Assembly: GCF_036898095.1 (NCBI RefSeq)
Contig: NC_090726.1
Span: 35,951,019-36,015,018, forward strand
Direction of reading: 5' to 3'
Length of the DNA: 64,000 bases
Origin: Palaemon carinicauda
Lineage: Eukaryota > Arthropoda > Malacostraca > Decapoda > Palaemonidae
Positions 10,691 through 21,949 of the stretch are shown here, in pieces. The first letter of the stretch is position 1, and each line of letters begins with the position of its first letter. Position numbers and translations under genes: made by a program. Below the pieces are notes generated by a model, which had not been told where the DNA came from, searched no databases, and was given only the letters and a program-made list of their open reading frames with translations.

Positions 10691-13080
10691 GGAATTTAAA
10701 TGAGTATGCAGTAGTTTATCTCACCTGATAAACAACTATATAAGATATTATTAATATTTTAGCATTATAGTTTAGGATAGACAAGCTAGAAAGGAACTAG
10801 GAAAGACACATACTTGTGTTTCTTGTCCAGCCAATTGCTGTGACCTCCCCCAAAATTAGAGTTTTCCTATTCAGGAAACCCAAGGGAAGGGTTCTAACCC
10901 TTAGGTGTAGATAAGTGTAACTTAACACTGACCTTTCCCAAGGTTTTAACAATGTAGGGTAAATGGTAACTGATCATCTGTCAGTCTGTTGAAAGAAATA
11001 TTTTCCTTCAATATGACTGGTCTCAACAAAAGACTGTGCAAGGATACACAGGGTATATTGGAAAATAACTACTGTATAATTTATACTATAGTTTTCTGTC
11101 TGCAGTATGATCTATACTGCAAATATACCGGCTACTGTATAATCATATACTGTAGTTTAGCCGGCATGTTGCCGGCTAGGCTAGCACCTGGCGGCACGAT
11201 CCAGCCGGCAACATGCCGACTGGGCTGGTGCCGCCAGGTGCTAAACCTGGCGGCACTGGCCCAGTCGGCTGGGTTAATACCTGGCGGCACTAGCTGATAG
11301 AGAGAGAGAAAGCATGGAGTGAAGGGTTACCTTATCAATATTTGTCAACAATTATTAAGGGTGTAAGTATTTAATCTTACTGCCTTCCTCCAGAATGAGG
11401 ATTCAAATGGAAGGGGAGAATGTATCATTCAGGCTTCCATCCAACCACAAAACCGTTGCCGGTCACTGCCAGTCCCGGGTATGTGGTTGGCAGTCCAAGA
11501 GAGGACTGAAGAACACTCTACAGAATAGGAGTCTCCCACCGGCAGCCGCCACAGCCTGCACAGCTTTTCCAGGAGCTTTGTGTCCATGAGGGAGGAGTGA
11601 GCAACTAAGCAGCTGCTTAGGAGCCCGGCCACAGGGTTGCGATGGCTAGGCCATCGCTAAAGGACATAGGGGGCAAGGAAAAGGGTCCTGTTTAAAGTAT
11701 GGAAGAAGGCTGCAGGGTTGCCGCCCTTACCACACAAAGAAGAAGCTCTGTTTCCATATCGGCGCCATCCTAGGCGGCAGAAGAATATCTATTCCTCAGC
11801 CTAGGGTCTGCCGAAATAGTGTTAAGAGGAGGCGGCAAGATTGCCGCCGTCTCTCAACAGAGAAGAAACGTTGTTTCAGTGTCGGCGCCATCCTAGCCGG
11901 CAGAAGAATGTCTATTCATCAGCCTAGGGTCTGCCAACACAGGACTAGTCTTCTAGACCGTAGGGGAGAAGGTGGCAACATCATATCACCACTTCAAGTG
12001 CGGCCTAGGGAGGCATAGCCTCCTATGCCGGCAGCAGAAGCCAGCAGGGGAGTGACTACTCACCCTGCTGCTCTGCCGTCAGCAAAGACTGAATACTCTG
12101 AGGTTCTGTCCAGAAATCCAAAGCTGGCTACTCACCGGCAAGGGTAAGAGACAGAAAACCCTAGCCTAGTCAAGCCTGAGTGTCTGCTCTATGGCAGGAC
12201 CAAAATAGGGTTGTCGCCAGGGCGGCACTCAGAGGGAGAAGAGATTACCTTTAAATCTCCACTGGAGACTGGTATCAAGTTACATAATAATTCTAGGAGA
12301 TATCTATCTCCTTATGAATTGATAAAACGATACACGAGGGTAAACCGGGAACATGTATGAAAGTATACTAAAGCGCATAGGCTAGCTAGCCTAACGCATG
12401 GTGAGACTCCGGTTACCTATATCACCGAAACTCTAACGTATACTATCGATAGGAAGAGGAAATGTATGCAATTTATGCATAAATCTTTACAAGTATAATG
12501 TGCCTAAATAGCTTATATTTTATTAATGCTATTACCACTAGGAAAGTAGACTTATATCATGCATGATAGTAAACTGAAGCGCGTAGGCTAGGAAGCCTAG
12601 CGCAGGCGAGATTCGGTTACCTAAATCGCCGAAACTCTAAAGAATACAATCGACATAATATGTATCATCCTAGTAACTACTTTAGTTGAATAGCCTCAAA
12701 AATATATATGCTATTACAACCGGGAATGTCGTTCGACTAACTAAATAACACATGCGTTATGAACGACAGCGCCCATGGCGCCTCCGGTGATCGGCTAAGC
12801 TCCAAACACTTAAAATTACTCTAATTTTACTGTGAAGCAGGAGCTAAAAATTGTATACTGTAAAGAATAAATACTCAACTTTCCAGAAGCAGAAGAGGCT
12901 GGAGATTGCATTGTAAAATCCGTAAAATTGAGCGCAAACGATAGAGCTACAGGGAAAACCACCGTGCAAAACTGCTACGAATATAGGAATAAGGCGCCAT
13001 CTAGATACTCAATAGTAGTATGGTAGGAAGGGTACCTTGTTAACGGCTCCCCTTCTATTTTTGCCACTTTCCCCCTCGAA
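10691..13080 (-). other. DIRS A1 5' leader / intron region
   Basis: No gene. The stretch contains CCGGC-type palindrome clusters (11158-11290), equivalent to those at 49080-49560 in A3 and 59390-59880 in A4. At 12911 on the minus strand there is a conserved start-like block (ATGCAATCTCCAGCCTC...GGAAAGTTGAGTAT), followed about 2.2 kb later by the Gag acceptor. Confidence 0.6.
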
Positions 13081-13303
13081 GCGAAAACGTTATTTGGGGT
13101 GAAGATTGCTATGTGTCATACCCAGATATACGTCCCCTGATTTATGCGATATCCTTAAGAGAAATTTTAAGGATATTTGCGCCAGGAGTTAGAATTCTGG
13201 AGACCTAAAGGTAAATTCTCTGGGAATATCACTGTAGCAAATATCCCTTAGAAAGCTACTTATAGGAACCTTTCATCAAGACGACATGGCTTGAGCCCAA
13301 AAA
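13081..13303 (-). repeat. DIRS A1 left inverted terminal repeat
   Basis: Reverse complement reads TTTTGGGCTCAAGCCATGTCGTCTTGATG, then CCAGAATTCTAACTCCTGG and GTTTTCGCTTCGAGGGGGAAAGTGGC, collinear with the left ends of A3 (47691) and A4 (58485). Confidence 0.85.
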
Positions 13304-13339
13304 TGAAAATTTGTAGGGAAATAGTCGGTGGGCCAGGAG

Positions 13340-13611
13340 TGTTAAAAAAACAGACGGAAATAATGTAGCTTTTATGAAGTATTGTGAGATAAAATCAAAA
13401 GATTGGTTCAGTGTAGAACCCAAATCCTTATCCTATACAGAAGACGAGAAGTGGAATTAGAAAATCAAGGTCTTAAATCAATGGGAGGAGAAAATCAAAG
13501 GATTGCCCTTGTCTAGTATTAACGAAGCTTTTGATCGGACTCCAAATGGTATGCTATCACAGAATACAAGAGGACATCATATTATAGAGATGGTTTTGCT
13601 ATTTACTTAGA
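13340..13611 (+). pseudogene. Unrecognised protein relic (about 88 codons, one stop)
   Basis: A frame from about 13350 reads DGNNVAFMKYCEIKSKDWFS and continues to EDEKWN, a TAG stop, then KIKVLNQWEEKIKGLPLSSI and NEAFDRTPNGMLSQNTRGHH before ending at 13611. The composition looks like real protein, not repeat or AT-rich noise, and it is on the same strand as the RING gene. No family is recognised; it could be a decayed host exon or a transposon ORF. Confidence 0.35.
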
Positions 13612-14220
13612 CTTTTTCATTTTGAATAAGAATTGAAGTTGTTTTATTTGCATCAAACACTTAATGCGCTTCGTTTCTTATTTTAATATATTTCTCTCTT
13701 CTCTATCGATGGTTTTGTACATCCAAACAAACACAAAATATCCATATCTATAGGATTTCTCTGACCTCACCAACTCTTCTATTTTGATCGCATTGGCCTG
13801 TATTAATCTTCAGCCTTCAAAGAAGAATGTGTTAATTGTAAAGAGAAGTCAGACTTATCTACAACTCTTCACACAGTTCTCATTTATCGACAGTGACCCA
13901 GACTTTTAGGTATTTATTATGTAAGTTAATTCATATTATTTTTCTATTCACTTATAACATCAAATATCAATGGAACTTTATGCATATAATTTGTCCTAGT
14001 TTATTGTGATTTTTCGATTTTTTGTACATTATTTTCTGTCATTAGTGGCCATCTGGGGCAAGACTGCCAATCTTACTCCCAACAAAGCTCCTTTCTCAAA
14101 ATTGACTAGGTTACCAACAGTTCATTGACACAGTATCTGAATTACAAGTAATTGATATAAATGTGCAAATTAAAACCAATAGCCAAGAGCTTTATCATTT
14201 GTAGTGTTCGTTTTCTCTTT
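13612..14220. other. Unassigned AT-rich spacer
   Basis: Nothing recognisable: no long frame, no shared repeat. Confidence 0.4.
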
Positions 14221-14470
14221 GCCGACACACACACACTGAATAATCCGAAGGACACTCCAATATCAAACCATTGTTTTCTCGTCTTGATTAGTGCCACAGC
14301 CTCTGTACCATGGTCTTCCAATGTCTTGGGGGTAGAGTTCTCTTGCTTGAGGGTACACTCGGGCACACTATTCTATCTTATTTCTCTTCCTCTTGTTCTG
14401 TTAAAGTTTTATAGTTTATATAGGAGTTATTTATTTTAATGTCACTGTTCTTAAAATATATCCTAAGTAC
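14221..14470 (+). repeat. LINE-tail repeat copy R3 (internally deleted)
   Basis: CACACACTGAATAATCCGAAGG joins the head directly to GGACACTCCAATATCAAACCATTG, skipping the section present in R1 and R4. It continues through CTCTTGCTTGAGGGTACACT and breaks off before the (TAA)n tail, next to a TA tract. Confidence 0.75.
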
Positions 14471-14471
14471 T

Positions 14472-14474
<3 letters not shown>

Positions 14475-14545
<71 letters not shown>
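14475..14545. repeat. (TA)n microsatellite, ~71 bp
   Basis: Uninterrupted TA run. Confidence 0.97.
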
Positions 14546-14549
<4 letters not shown>

Positions 14550-14879
14550 GTGAGTTTGAAGTGACCTAAAAGTGCAACAAAAACAGAATTATTGCTTAGG
14601 GGAAAGTAGGGGAAAATGGTCCTCGTTTGTAGGGGAAAAGTAAAATTCTGAGTGGCAGCCCTAGTCGGAGATCTTAAAAAAGTTCACAATCAACACCAAC
14701 CCCAAAAAGTGGGGTGTATTGATAAGTAACAAAAGGGCCCGATTGTGTATTAGTGACTGAGGGTCTGAAATTTTTAACAGATTCAACAGTTAAAGCATAA
14801 ATATAGCAGTGGCTTTTGTGTCATGTATATCTGTGGCCACCCACTAATAGGAGAATGTTTTGTTGGAAACACATAAACA

Positions 14880-14880
<1 letters not shown>

Positions 14881-14955
<75 letters not shown>
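14881..14955. repeat. (TA)n microsatellite, ~75 bp
   Basis: Uninterrupted TA run about 340 bp upstream of the first coding exon of the RING gene; it produces a false Tyr-Ile frame. Confidence 0.97.
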
Positions 14956-14958
<3 letters not shown>

Positions 14959-15291
14959 TCTGTACATTCGCACAGTTATTTTGAATAATGATCTTGGATT
15001 TTTGGTTTTTTTAACGAAATCTCTCCTATGTCATATCTAATTAATATTTCTTTATTTTAATCCAAGACTTTGAACATCATCCATTGCTTTATTAATAGTT
15101 GATGAAACTGATTCTTAGGTTTTCGTTAGTGGTTTAGCATACTCTACAATTTTTAAAGTGTATGTACTTAGAAATACTTAGTGTAACTCACTACTTATCA
15201 AGAAAAACTAGAAAAGTTACAGTATAATACTGTTTGGCCATTATGCTGCCCAATATACTATTTATTTGTTTTTGTTTTCTAATCCTTTCAG

Positions 15292-15954
15292 GGTATGGAG
15301 TCATCTGATTGTAGACTATGTGCTGAAACCTACAGTGAATCGATCAGGCCACGAGTTTTACAATGTGGCCATAGCTACTGTAGTGGCTGTGTGGAAAACC
15401 TGATCAAAGATGTCAACTTATCTTGTCCTACTTGTATGAGGGATCACCCAGGTGTTTCAAGTTCTGCAGATTTGCCTATCAACTATGATTTAGAACAGAG
15501 CATTTCAGATTTAAAACGATTAGGAGGATCTTGCCAGCCTAACAAATTCCAACCAAATATCAGAAAAAATATTGCTGAGCAGGTATCAAATGCAAAGGAA
15601 TTACTGCTTTCTACCGAGGATATGGAGACTCAGCTAGAAAAATATAGAAAGTTCCTGTCTAGTTACTTGGGAGATCAAGAGGAATTACATCGAAAGCTCC
15701 GTAACATGATGAAGTGGCATGAGAGCATCATCAAGAAAACCAAAAAGGAGACACAGAAAATTGTCGAATTGCAAGAAGACCTCAAAAGTAATCATAAATC
15801 CCTGACTGAGATCTTACTAAGCATAACAAATGAATGTCATGAAACGATGAACAGGAGTTCAGCAGATGCCATAGCCAAAGTTCTTGTGAACATGGATGTG
15901 ATTGAAAAATCAAAACTAGAGTTCCCTAATAGGGAATTAACTGCATCGCAAAAG
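15292..15954 (+). CDS. RING-finger/coiled-coil protein, first coding exon (TRIM-like E3 ligase candidate)
   Basis: Start codon at 15295, three bases after a good splice acceptor (pyrimidine tract ending TTTCAG at 15291); the open frame runs 220 codons to a donor AAAG|GTAACC at 15954/15955, ending in phase 0. Residues 6-47 form a complete C3HC4 RING finger: C6-x2-C9, C24-x-H26-x2-C29-x2-C32, C44-x2-C47, including the CGHSYC and CPTC motifs. Residues about 85-195 are charged and heptad-like, consistent with a coiled coil. RING domains of this type bind zinc and recruit E2 enzymes, so ubiquitin ligase activity is the family expectation, not shown here. No B-box cysteine/histidine pattern is visible after the RING, so it is not a classical TRIM. 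The short leader before the ATG implies at least one upstream noncoding exon that I could not locate. The frame is intact and unlike the decayed elements around it. Exact family is not recognised. Confidence 0.85.
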
Positions 15955-16282
15955 GTAACCTATTACTGTTTATTTTTTCGATAAAGCATTTGCATGAATA
16001 ATAAACTTCCAAGAGTGAATTATCAATTTTTATTTTTTATTTTTATTTGGAACATTATACAGCCAGGACTGGAGGTCATGATTATATTTTTTTCATTTAG
16101 CATTCTACAGTTAATGTTTATTTCACGTAGTATCAATACTTTATGTTATTATCATTCATAAAATAAAAGAAAAATGGTCTAGTTTGAAGAGTAAACATTT
16201 TTACAGACGATTTATGACAAAAATTAGAAAAATTACAAATGTATTATCATTAAACATCACCAGTATAGGAAAGACATGGGAG

Positions 16283-18854
16283 TTGTTCCGACACTAAATT
16301 CAAACCCTCGCTATTTATAGGGACCTTACTCTCGGCGAAGCTGAAAGTAGCCATAAGATTTTATAGCTTGGTATAAAGTGCCCTACCAGTCGATAGCAAG
16401 GAGGGATTTGTTAGGCAGGGTAGCCAGCCACCCCACTCTCACACACTTGTAATGTTTAGTCACGTTTTACTTTAGGCTTGGTGAGAGTAGACGTCCATAT
16501 CTCTCCTCTCCAGCTGTTTTTCTAGCCCTTGACATGTTTTTACGAGTATGTTTTGTTCTTTTAGGGAACTCCTTTCCCTTACGCGGAACAGGTTGTCCTG
16601 CCGAGGGAGTTTGCCTTTCATTCTTTTTGTTTTCTTCAGCATTACAACGTTCTTCTCCAATCGGCTAAGGCAGCCGATGTAGATGTGCAAAGCGATCATT
16701 TCCGTAGATCAGCTGCCCCTGCCCTGTCACTGCCCTGTTCTCCGGCGCCTGTGGCAGCTCCTGATCAGCTCGATGACAACGACCTTTCTTCACGAGGGTT
16801 CGGTCCCTCTGAAAGTGTTACAGTTTATGCAACAATCTCTGCTTCTGCTCCTTTGCTCCTGATGCCATGTGGAAGAACAAGGGTAGTGACAGACTGGGTT
16901 TCTTTGGGCATTCCAGCCGGGGTCACCCCAGAAACGAGCCTCGGTCACCTTTCCACAGATAGGGCTCCATGCCAACCCTCAACTTGGATAGGGCTGTTAA
17001 TGGAAAGGAGAGATCGCTGCCCGGAGGTACACCACCAGGTGTTGGTATTTTCCCCTCCGAGGGAAAGTCCCCCCACCAGTCACTGTTCGGCAATCTTCTA
17101 ACTTACGGAGAAAATGGCCGACATCGGCAACGGGGGTTGGTCAATTTTTCTTGTCTGTGGCAAAGACTTCCTTTACCTGTTAGGTCTTTCCTTCGGGCGA
17201 TTCCTCTGGCGGGAATTGGATTCTTTTACTTCTTAGAGACTTTCTGCCAACAATGATACATCTCATAGGTCACCGTTTCACTCTGGTTCGTCAAGCCTGC
17301 AGTGGACTCTTTCGAATCCAACCTCTTCATGGGCAACCAGATACCAGGTAATTCGGCAAGAGGATTTTCCGTCTCCTTGTGATCTTTACGTGACCCGGGC
17401 AGAAGAAGGATGACAAACAAGAATCTCCAACTGATTTGACGCTCCCTTCAAAGTCATCGAAGAAGTTGGGTGAGCCACAGGCTGTACCACTCAGCCTCCG
17501 GTCTCTGGTCAGAGTCTGAACAATACAGTCATTTAAAGTCTAGAGATGAGGCCAGCCTTCCTAACGAACAAGGAGTAACTCCTTCGGGGGAACTAAGATT
17601 CAAGCTTCGGCTACGTTTTTGAGGCAACACCTGATGTTGATCTTCAACTAGTTGATGGGAAACAGAGGGTGAGGCCAGGAGGTTGGGACTCTCCCTTTCA
17701 ATGGAGAGTCCCTCCAACAGCCACTGGTCAGCAATCTTCCTGCTTGTGGGGAGAATTTCCGACTGCAGCAGCAGATCTTGGACCTTTTTTCCCGTCTACG
17801 GGAAAGACTTCTTTCACCTGCAGGTCTCCCCTTCAGGTGATTACTCCAGTGGGAGTTGGATTCATCCACTCCCCCTCCGAGGGAGAGTCCCTCCATCCAG
17901 CCACTGTTCAGCAATCTTCCTGCTTGCAGGAAGAATTGCCGACAGCGAGAAAGACTTCCTTCATCTGTTCGATCTCCCTTTTGGGGTATTCCTCCGGTGG
18001 GAATTGGATTCATCCATTCCCTGTCATTGCTCTTCGGAGCAGACTTCGTCATCGGTAATCTTGTCTTGCCCATCAGATTCGTCTTGCCCAGTAGACTTGT
18101 CACACTCACCTGACCCGTCTACAACTCCTGACAAAGATTCCGAGAAATCCTGCGGGAATTGGAGTTGTCCATTTCCTGCCCTTGCTTCTCGGAGCAGGCT
18201 TCATCGGCGGCAATGAGACTCGTCCTACTCAGCTGACTTGTCTGTAAATCCTGACGAAGATCCCGAGAGAACTCCTTCTGCGACACAATCCATTATAACA
18301 GCCACATGTGAACGTCTTTTTCCAAAGCCGTATCTTTGCTGCAACTTCACGCCTGGAGACTATCCAGCTCCTCTTCTCTCAGAGAGTCCTCCCTGCAACA
18401 AGTTGCGAAGAGGATGCCTGGATACCGTCTTACTGTAGATCTTCGGCTTCGGTCTACCAGGCCAAGTGGACTGTACAGTAGTTGTTATCGTGGAAGGGTT
18501 ATCTCTCCTCTCAATGCCACTATTCCAGCAATAGTAGAGTTCCTCGTTTACCTTTAGGAGGAAAGCTTCTCTCGGTCTTGGTGATGAAAGGCCACCGCCA
18601 TCACCTGTCCCCCGATAAGTCCTGCCTACATTAAAAAGTGATGATACAACAGAGGTGTGTGTGTGTGTGTGAGAGAGAGCAGGGTAGCTGGCTCCCCCCC
18701 CCCCCCCCAGTGCTAACTATGAGGTGGGTGGTTACACCTCACTAAAAGTCTTATGACTAGTCTTCCATCTCCAAAAGTATAATCCCAATCCCTATAAATA
18801 GCTACAGGTTTGTTTTGTTAAGAAAACTGCAAATTACTTTCAAATTTGTAATTT
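16283..18854 (+). mobile_element. Short DIRS-related element C (non-autonomous)
   Basis: The left end GTTCCGACACTAAATTCAAACC...CTATTTATAGGGACC and right end CCCTATAAATAGCTACAGGTTTG...AAATTTGTAATTTTT resemble the ends of family B (29349 and 35953), and the flanking inner segments (CAGGGTAGCCAGCC / CAGGGTAGCTGGCT) are arranged as inverted repeats. The interior is a Gag-like 5' part, tandem internal repeats, and then at 18240-18560 the sequence that begins the recombinase region of B1 (CGCCTGGAGACTATCCAGC, GGATGCCTGGATACC). RT and RNase H are absent. No segment equal to both ends joined is visible before the right terminal repeat. Confidence 0.7.
17040..18040 (+). repeat. Diverged ~180-200-bp internal repeats of element C
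   Basis: The block CCGAGGGAGAGTCCCTCC...CCACTG(T/G)TCAGCAATCTTCCTGC occurs near 17045, 17700 and 17880, together with GGGA(A/G)TTGGATTC near 17210, 17850 and 18000. The repeats make overlapping false frames on both strands; no protein family is recognised in them. Confidence 0.65.
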
Positions 18855-19038
18855 TTCTTCCTCCATTTTATATTCACATAACACTAAACATTCTAACTTT
18901 CTCCCTGTAACTTTATATACCATGAAAAACCCATTGCTATCCCCATGACCCCATAATGGAATTGTACAAACTTCTCAACTTGCCCTTTCATCTCTGTTTT
19001 TTAACTATACCCAAAAATTCTTTTTTTTTCTCCTTATA

Positions 19039-19950
19039 CTGTGAACGTATTTTTGTTCGTGGTGTACCAATTTTCGTGGTCTTCTTGGGTGGGCGAATTC
19101 ACGAATTTATAAATCCGACGAAAATTTTTATACACTGTTAGATTTTGGTATTGAACTTTGACACATTCGATTTGTGTTGGTGACCTACATTTTCTAAATC
19201 ATTGTATTTTACTAATTATTTTTATTTTTTATTGTGAATATGTTTTATTTTGGTGTGCACTATAATAATTTTTTTTCTTTCTTTTGTAGGTTTAGTGATT
19301 TTCAGAGATTACTACAGTTTATTTTTTTTTTCTATATATTGAATTTTTTCATATGTTTTCTGAATGAAAATAAAATTAGAATCATTGTTTTTTATTTCAT
19401 ATTTATTTTAATATTTTCATCAATAAATAACAATGCGTTACAAAACAAAAATAATATTAGCTACTAATATGCATAAAACAAGACATGTTTTCAGCACTAC
19501 ACATGAAAAATATCAAATATAATAAAAACTGTTTTTCAAACCACAAAACATAGAAAATCACAACGACATGTTTGAAAGTGAGATATGCCTATTAACTATC
19601 TCGTCTCTATTTAAAGGCTATTAATTACCACTGAGTAACAACAAAAGATTTTGAGTAATGTTTTAGCATAGGATGCTATATTAGAAGAACTTGGGTAATT
19701 CTGTAATTTTCTTTTTTGGCGGCGACATTATAACCATTTGTAGTGATAAGTAAGTGTTAATTATTAAAATTTTTAATAGATGAATAAAAGCAATGCATTC
19801 AAAATTAACACTTTATCCTAATTGGGGTTCTACTAATAACCAAAAAGGTAAAAGTTTCAAAACCGAAATCCACGAATTTATGAATCCACGAACCAACATT
19901 TTTTATAAAACAACGAAAATTGGTACCCACGAAAAAAAATACGTTCACAG
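19039..19950. mobile_element. MITE-like element with ~90-bp terminal inverted repeats
   Basis: The left arm CTGTGAACGTATTTTTGTTCGTG...CCAATTTTCGTGG (19039-19115) pairs with the right arm ending CGAAAATTGGTACCCACG...AATACGTTCACAG (19855-19950). The interior is AT-rich with no transposase. Flanking bases do not show an obvious target duplication, so the superfamily is unassigned. Confidence 0.75.
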
Positions 19951-20569
19951 CATGCTTTTCTAATTTCGCCTTTTCCACTTATTTTTTCTCGCTTTTCCTA
20001 CGTCTATCTTGAGGAAATGTTTTTTAATCACCATTACTACCACAATTTCATACTTTCCTCTCCAACTTATATCTAAACCTTTGCCTCAAACAAATAAGGA
20101 GCAGATATACCTCCCTGCAGATACAGAGTTAAGATGACAATTAAACAAATTTTCAATCTAATTATGTGGAGTGTTTTGTCTATTTTTTCCTCTTACTTTG
20201 AAGTTCCCTTAGGATAATTATTTTTCCATTGATAGTAATGGAAATGAGATAAATATGATAAATAGTAATCCTGTTTTGATTTCATTCCTCTTTATGAAAT
20301 TAATGGAAAGAGGTGAAGTGAAACTGCTCTCCTAAATCTCTTTATAACAGCAGAGATCTTCCCCCAGATGAAATGATCGTTCTATGTTCATTTGGAATTA
20401 CCCAGGGAACACTTCTTAATGCATTGCATTTTCATCTTTATTTTAGAGTCTGTAAATTTCTTTTGGAGACTGTTTGCATCCTAGATGTACAGATACTTAA
20501 TTAATCACTTTTTTTCATGATACCTTATGGAGGATGAGCTTACTGATGCGAGCTTATCCCAAAATGCGT
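19951..20569. other. Unassigned intron sequence
   Basis: AT-rich, with no gene or repeat recognised. Confidence 0.4.
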
Positions 20570-20570
20570 T

Positions 20571-20760
20571 TTTTCTGTACCTGGAATACAAACCACGCTA
20601 TTTAATAGGGGTATTACTTTCGGCGTAGCCGAAATGACGAGCCATTAATTTTTAACGAGGGTTTACTACCCACACCGCTAGTTAGCGGGGGTAGGGATAG
20701 GTAACTTGCCCCCCCCCCCCCCCCCACACACCTGTGCTTGAGCCCACTTTGCTCTCGGCT
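20571..20760 (+). repeat. B1 left inverted terminal repeat
   Basis: Reverse complement matches 28085-28265: GGGGTATTACTTTCGGCGTAGCCGAAATGACGAGCC, CCCACACCGCTAGTTAGCGGGGGTAGGG and CACACCTGTGCTTGAGC. It contains a 17-C run (20709-20725) where the right copy has a mixed G-rich tract. Confidence 0.88.
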
Positions 20761-21178
20761 CGGATGGTGGTCGGACGTGTCCGCTCTCATCCTCGCCGTG
20801 ATTTGGCAGCTATTTAATTGCTTTTGTCTTTCTTTTTATAGTTCTGTATATGTGAAGTTGGCCACTGCGAACATGCGTACCTGCCCTGCGTTTCCCGACC
20901 GCCCCTGTGGGACGTTCATGTCGGCGGTCGAGACTGATCCTCAAGCCCTTTGTCCTTCTTGTAGGGGCCAACGGTGTGATAGCAATAACAAGTGTACGGA
21001 GTGGTCTACCTCCCAGTGGGAGAGGTTTTCGCGACGGCGGAAGAAGTCCAAACGGGATATTTCTCCTTCGAAGGTTGCTTTGAAAGGAGAAAAACCCAAG
21101 GCCTCTTCTTCCGTTGCCCAAACCTCCTCCCGAAGCTCCCACTCGGTAGGTCTCTTTCGAGAGACCGTCGAGTGGTAG
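20738..21178 (+). pseudogene. B1 Gag N-terminal segment with Cys-rich head
   Basis: Open for 146 codons; the likely native start is the ATG at 20873 (MRTCPAFPDRPC). The segment contains C-x7-C, then LCPSCRGQRCDSNNKCTEW, a run of cysteines spaced as for zinc binding, and a basic stretch SRRRKKSKRD. Such a Cys-rich head followed by a basic region is expected for a nucleic-acid-binding Gag. The frame stops at 21178, after which Gag text continues in other frames (21309-21833), so it is broken. Confidence 0.6.
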
Positions 21179-21949
21179 CGTAGACCGATGTATTGTTAAC
21201 CAACCTCGGGACTCGAGAGATAACGTTGCTTCCCCTAGCGAAGCAGCTCCACCTCTCCCCCTGGGGGAGGATAAGTCACTAACCTCCCTTTTTCAGCATT
21301 GGTCCTTCTTGGGGCTTATGGTTTCGCCCGCCAAGGAGGTTTTGCTTAACTACATCCGATTGGGTGCCGCTGTCAAGCAATCGTCGTCACCATCAGAGGT
21401 TGATCCTCTGTCTCTTGTCGACGTTGTGGTGTCAGAGGTATCCAATACGGTATCACCTATCACCTCTTCCACTCCAAACTCTACGGTAGCTGATGGCTTA
21501 AATTTTCCTGTTCCTGTTCAACCTACGAGGGAGAAACTAAGTCCATCGTCAGTCTCTCCTGCTAGTGTTTCTTTCCCTTGGGGGAGTTCACTTATAGACA
21601 CTCCTCTTCGGAGGACTGCAGAAGGTCAGCTTGCTGATCCAACGGCCCCCAGAGGGCGCATTCGTTGGAAGGCTTGCCTTCTTCTTCGCCATAGAGGCCT
21701 TCCTTCACCTACGGTGAGGAGGCGCCTCTTTGGTTCAACATCTTCGATGCAGTCCACGTCAGAGGAGCCTCGAGACCAATCATCCATCACTGCTCCTGCA
21801 TTGGTCGTGGACCTTTTTGCAGATCATTCGTGATTTCCTTCGGTGGAAGGTCGTCCTTTTAAAGGACACGTTGACCTTCCATCCGACAGACCTGCCGACC
21901 TGCCGTCGCCGTTTTTACATAGGCCTAACAAGGCTCCACCAAAGCACGC

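Larger units (their letters stand above)
8890..13303 (-). mobile_element. DIRS-type retrotransposon, family A copy A1, internally deleted
   Basis: Read on the minus strand, the element begins at 13303 (TTTTGGGCTCAAGCCATGTCGTC) with a left inverted terminal repeat matching A3 and A4. It continues through a long leader, Gag and the start of reverse transcriptase, and ends with a diverged right terminal repeat at about 8890-9113 (CATGTCGTCCTAATGGAGG). The distal part of RT, RNase H and recombinase are absent; a LINE-tail repeat fragment (9114-9260) sits where they should be. It is the only DIRS copy here on the minus strand and lies outside the RING gene. Confidence 0.8.

Noticed and set aside
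17529..18216. Overlapping frames on both strands in element C as genes
   Set aside because: They arise from the internal repeats and do not match RT, RNase H or recombinase; only the 18240-18560 part aligns with B1.
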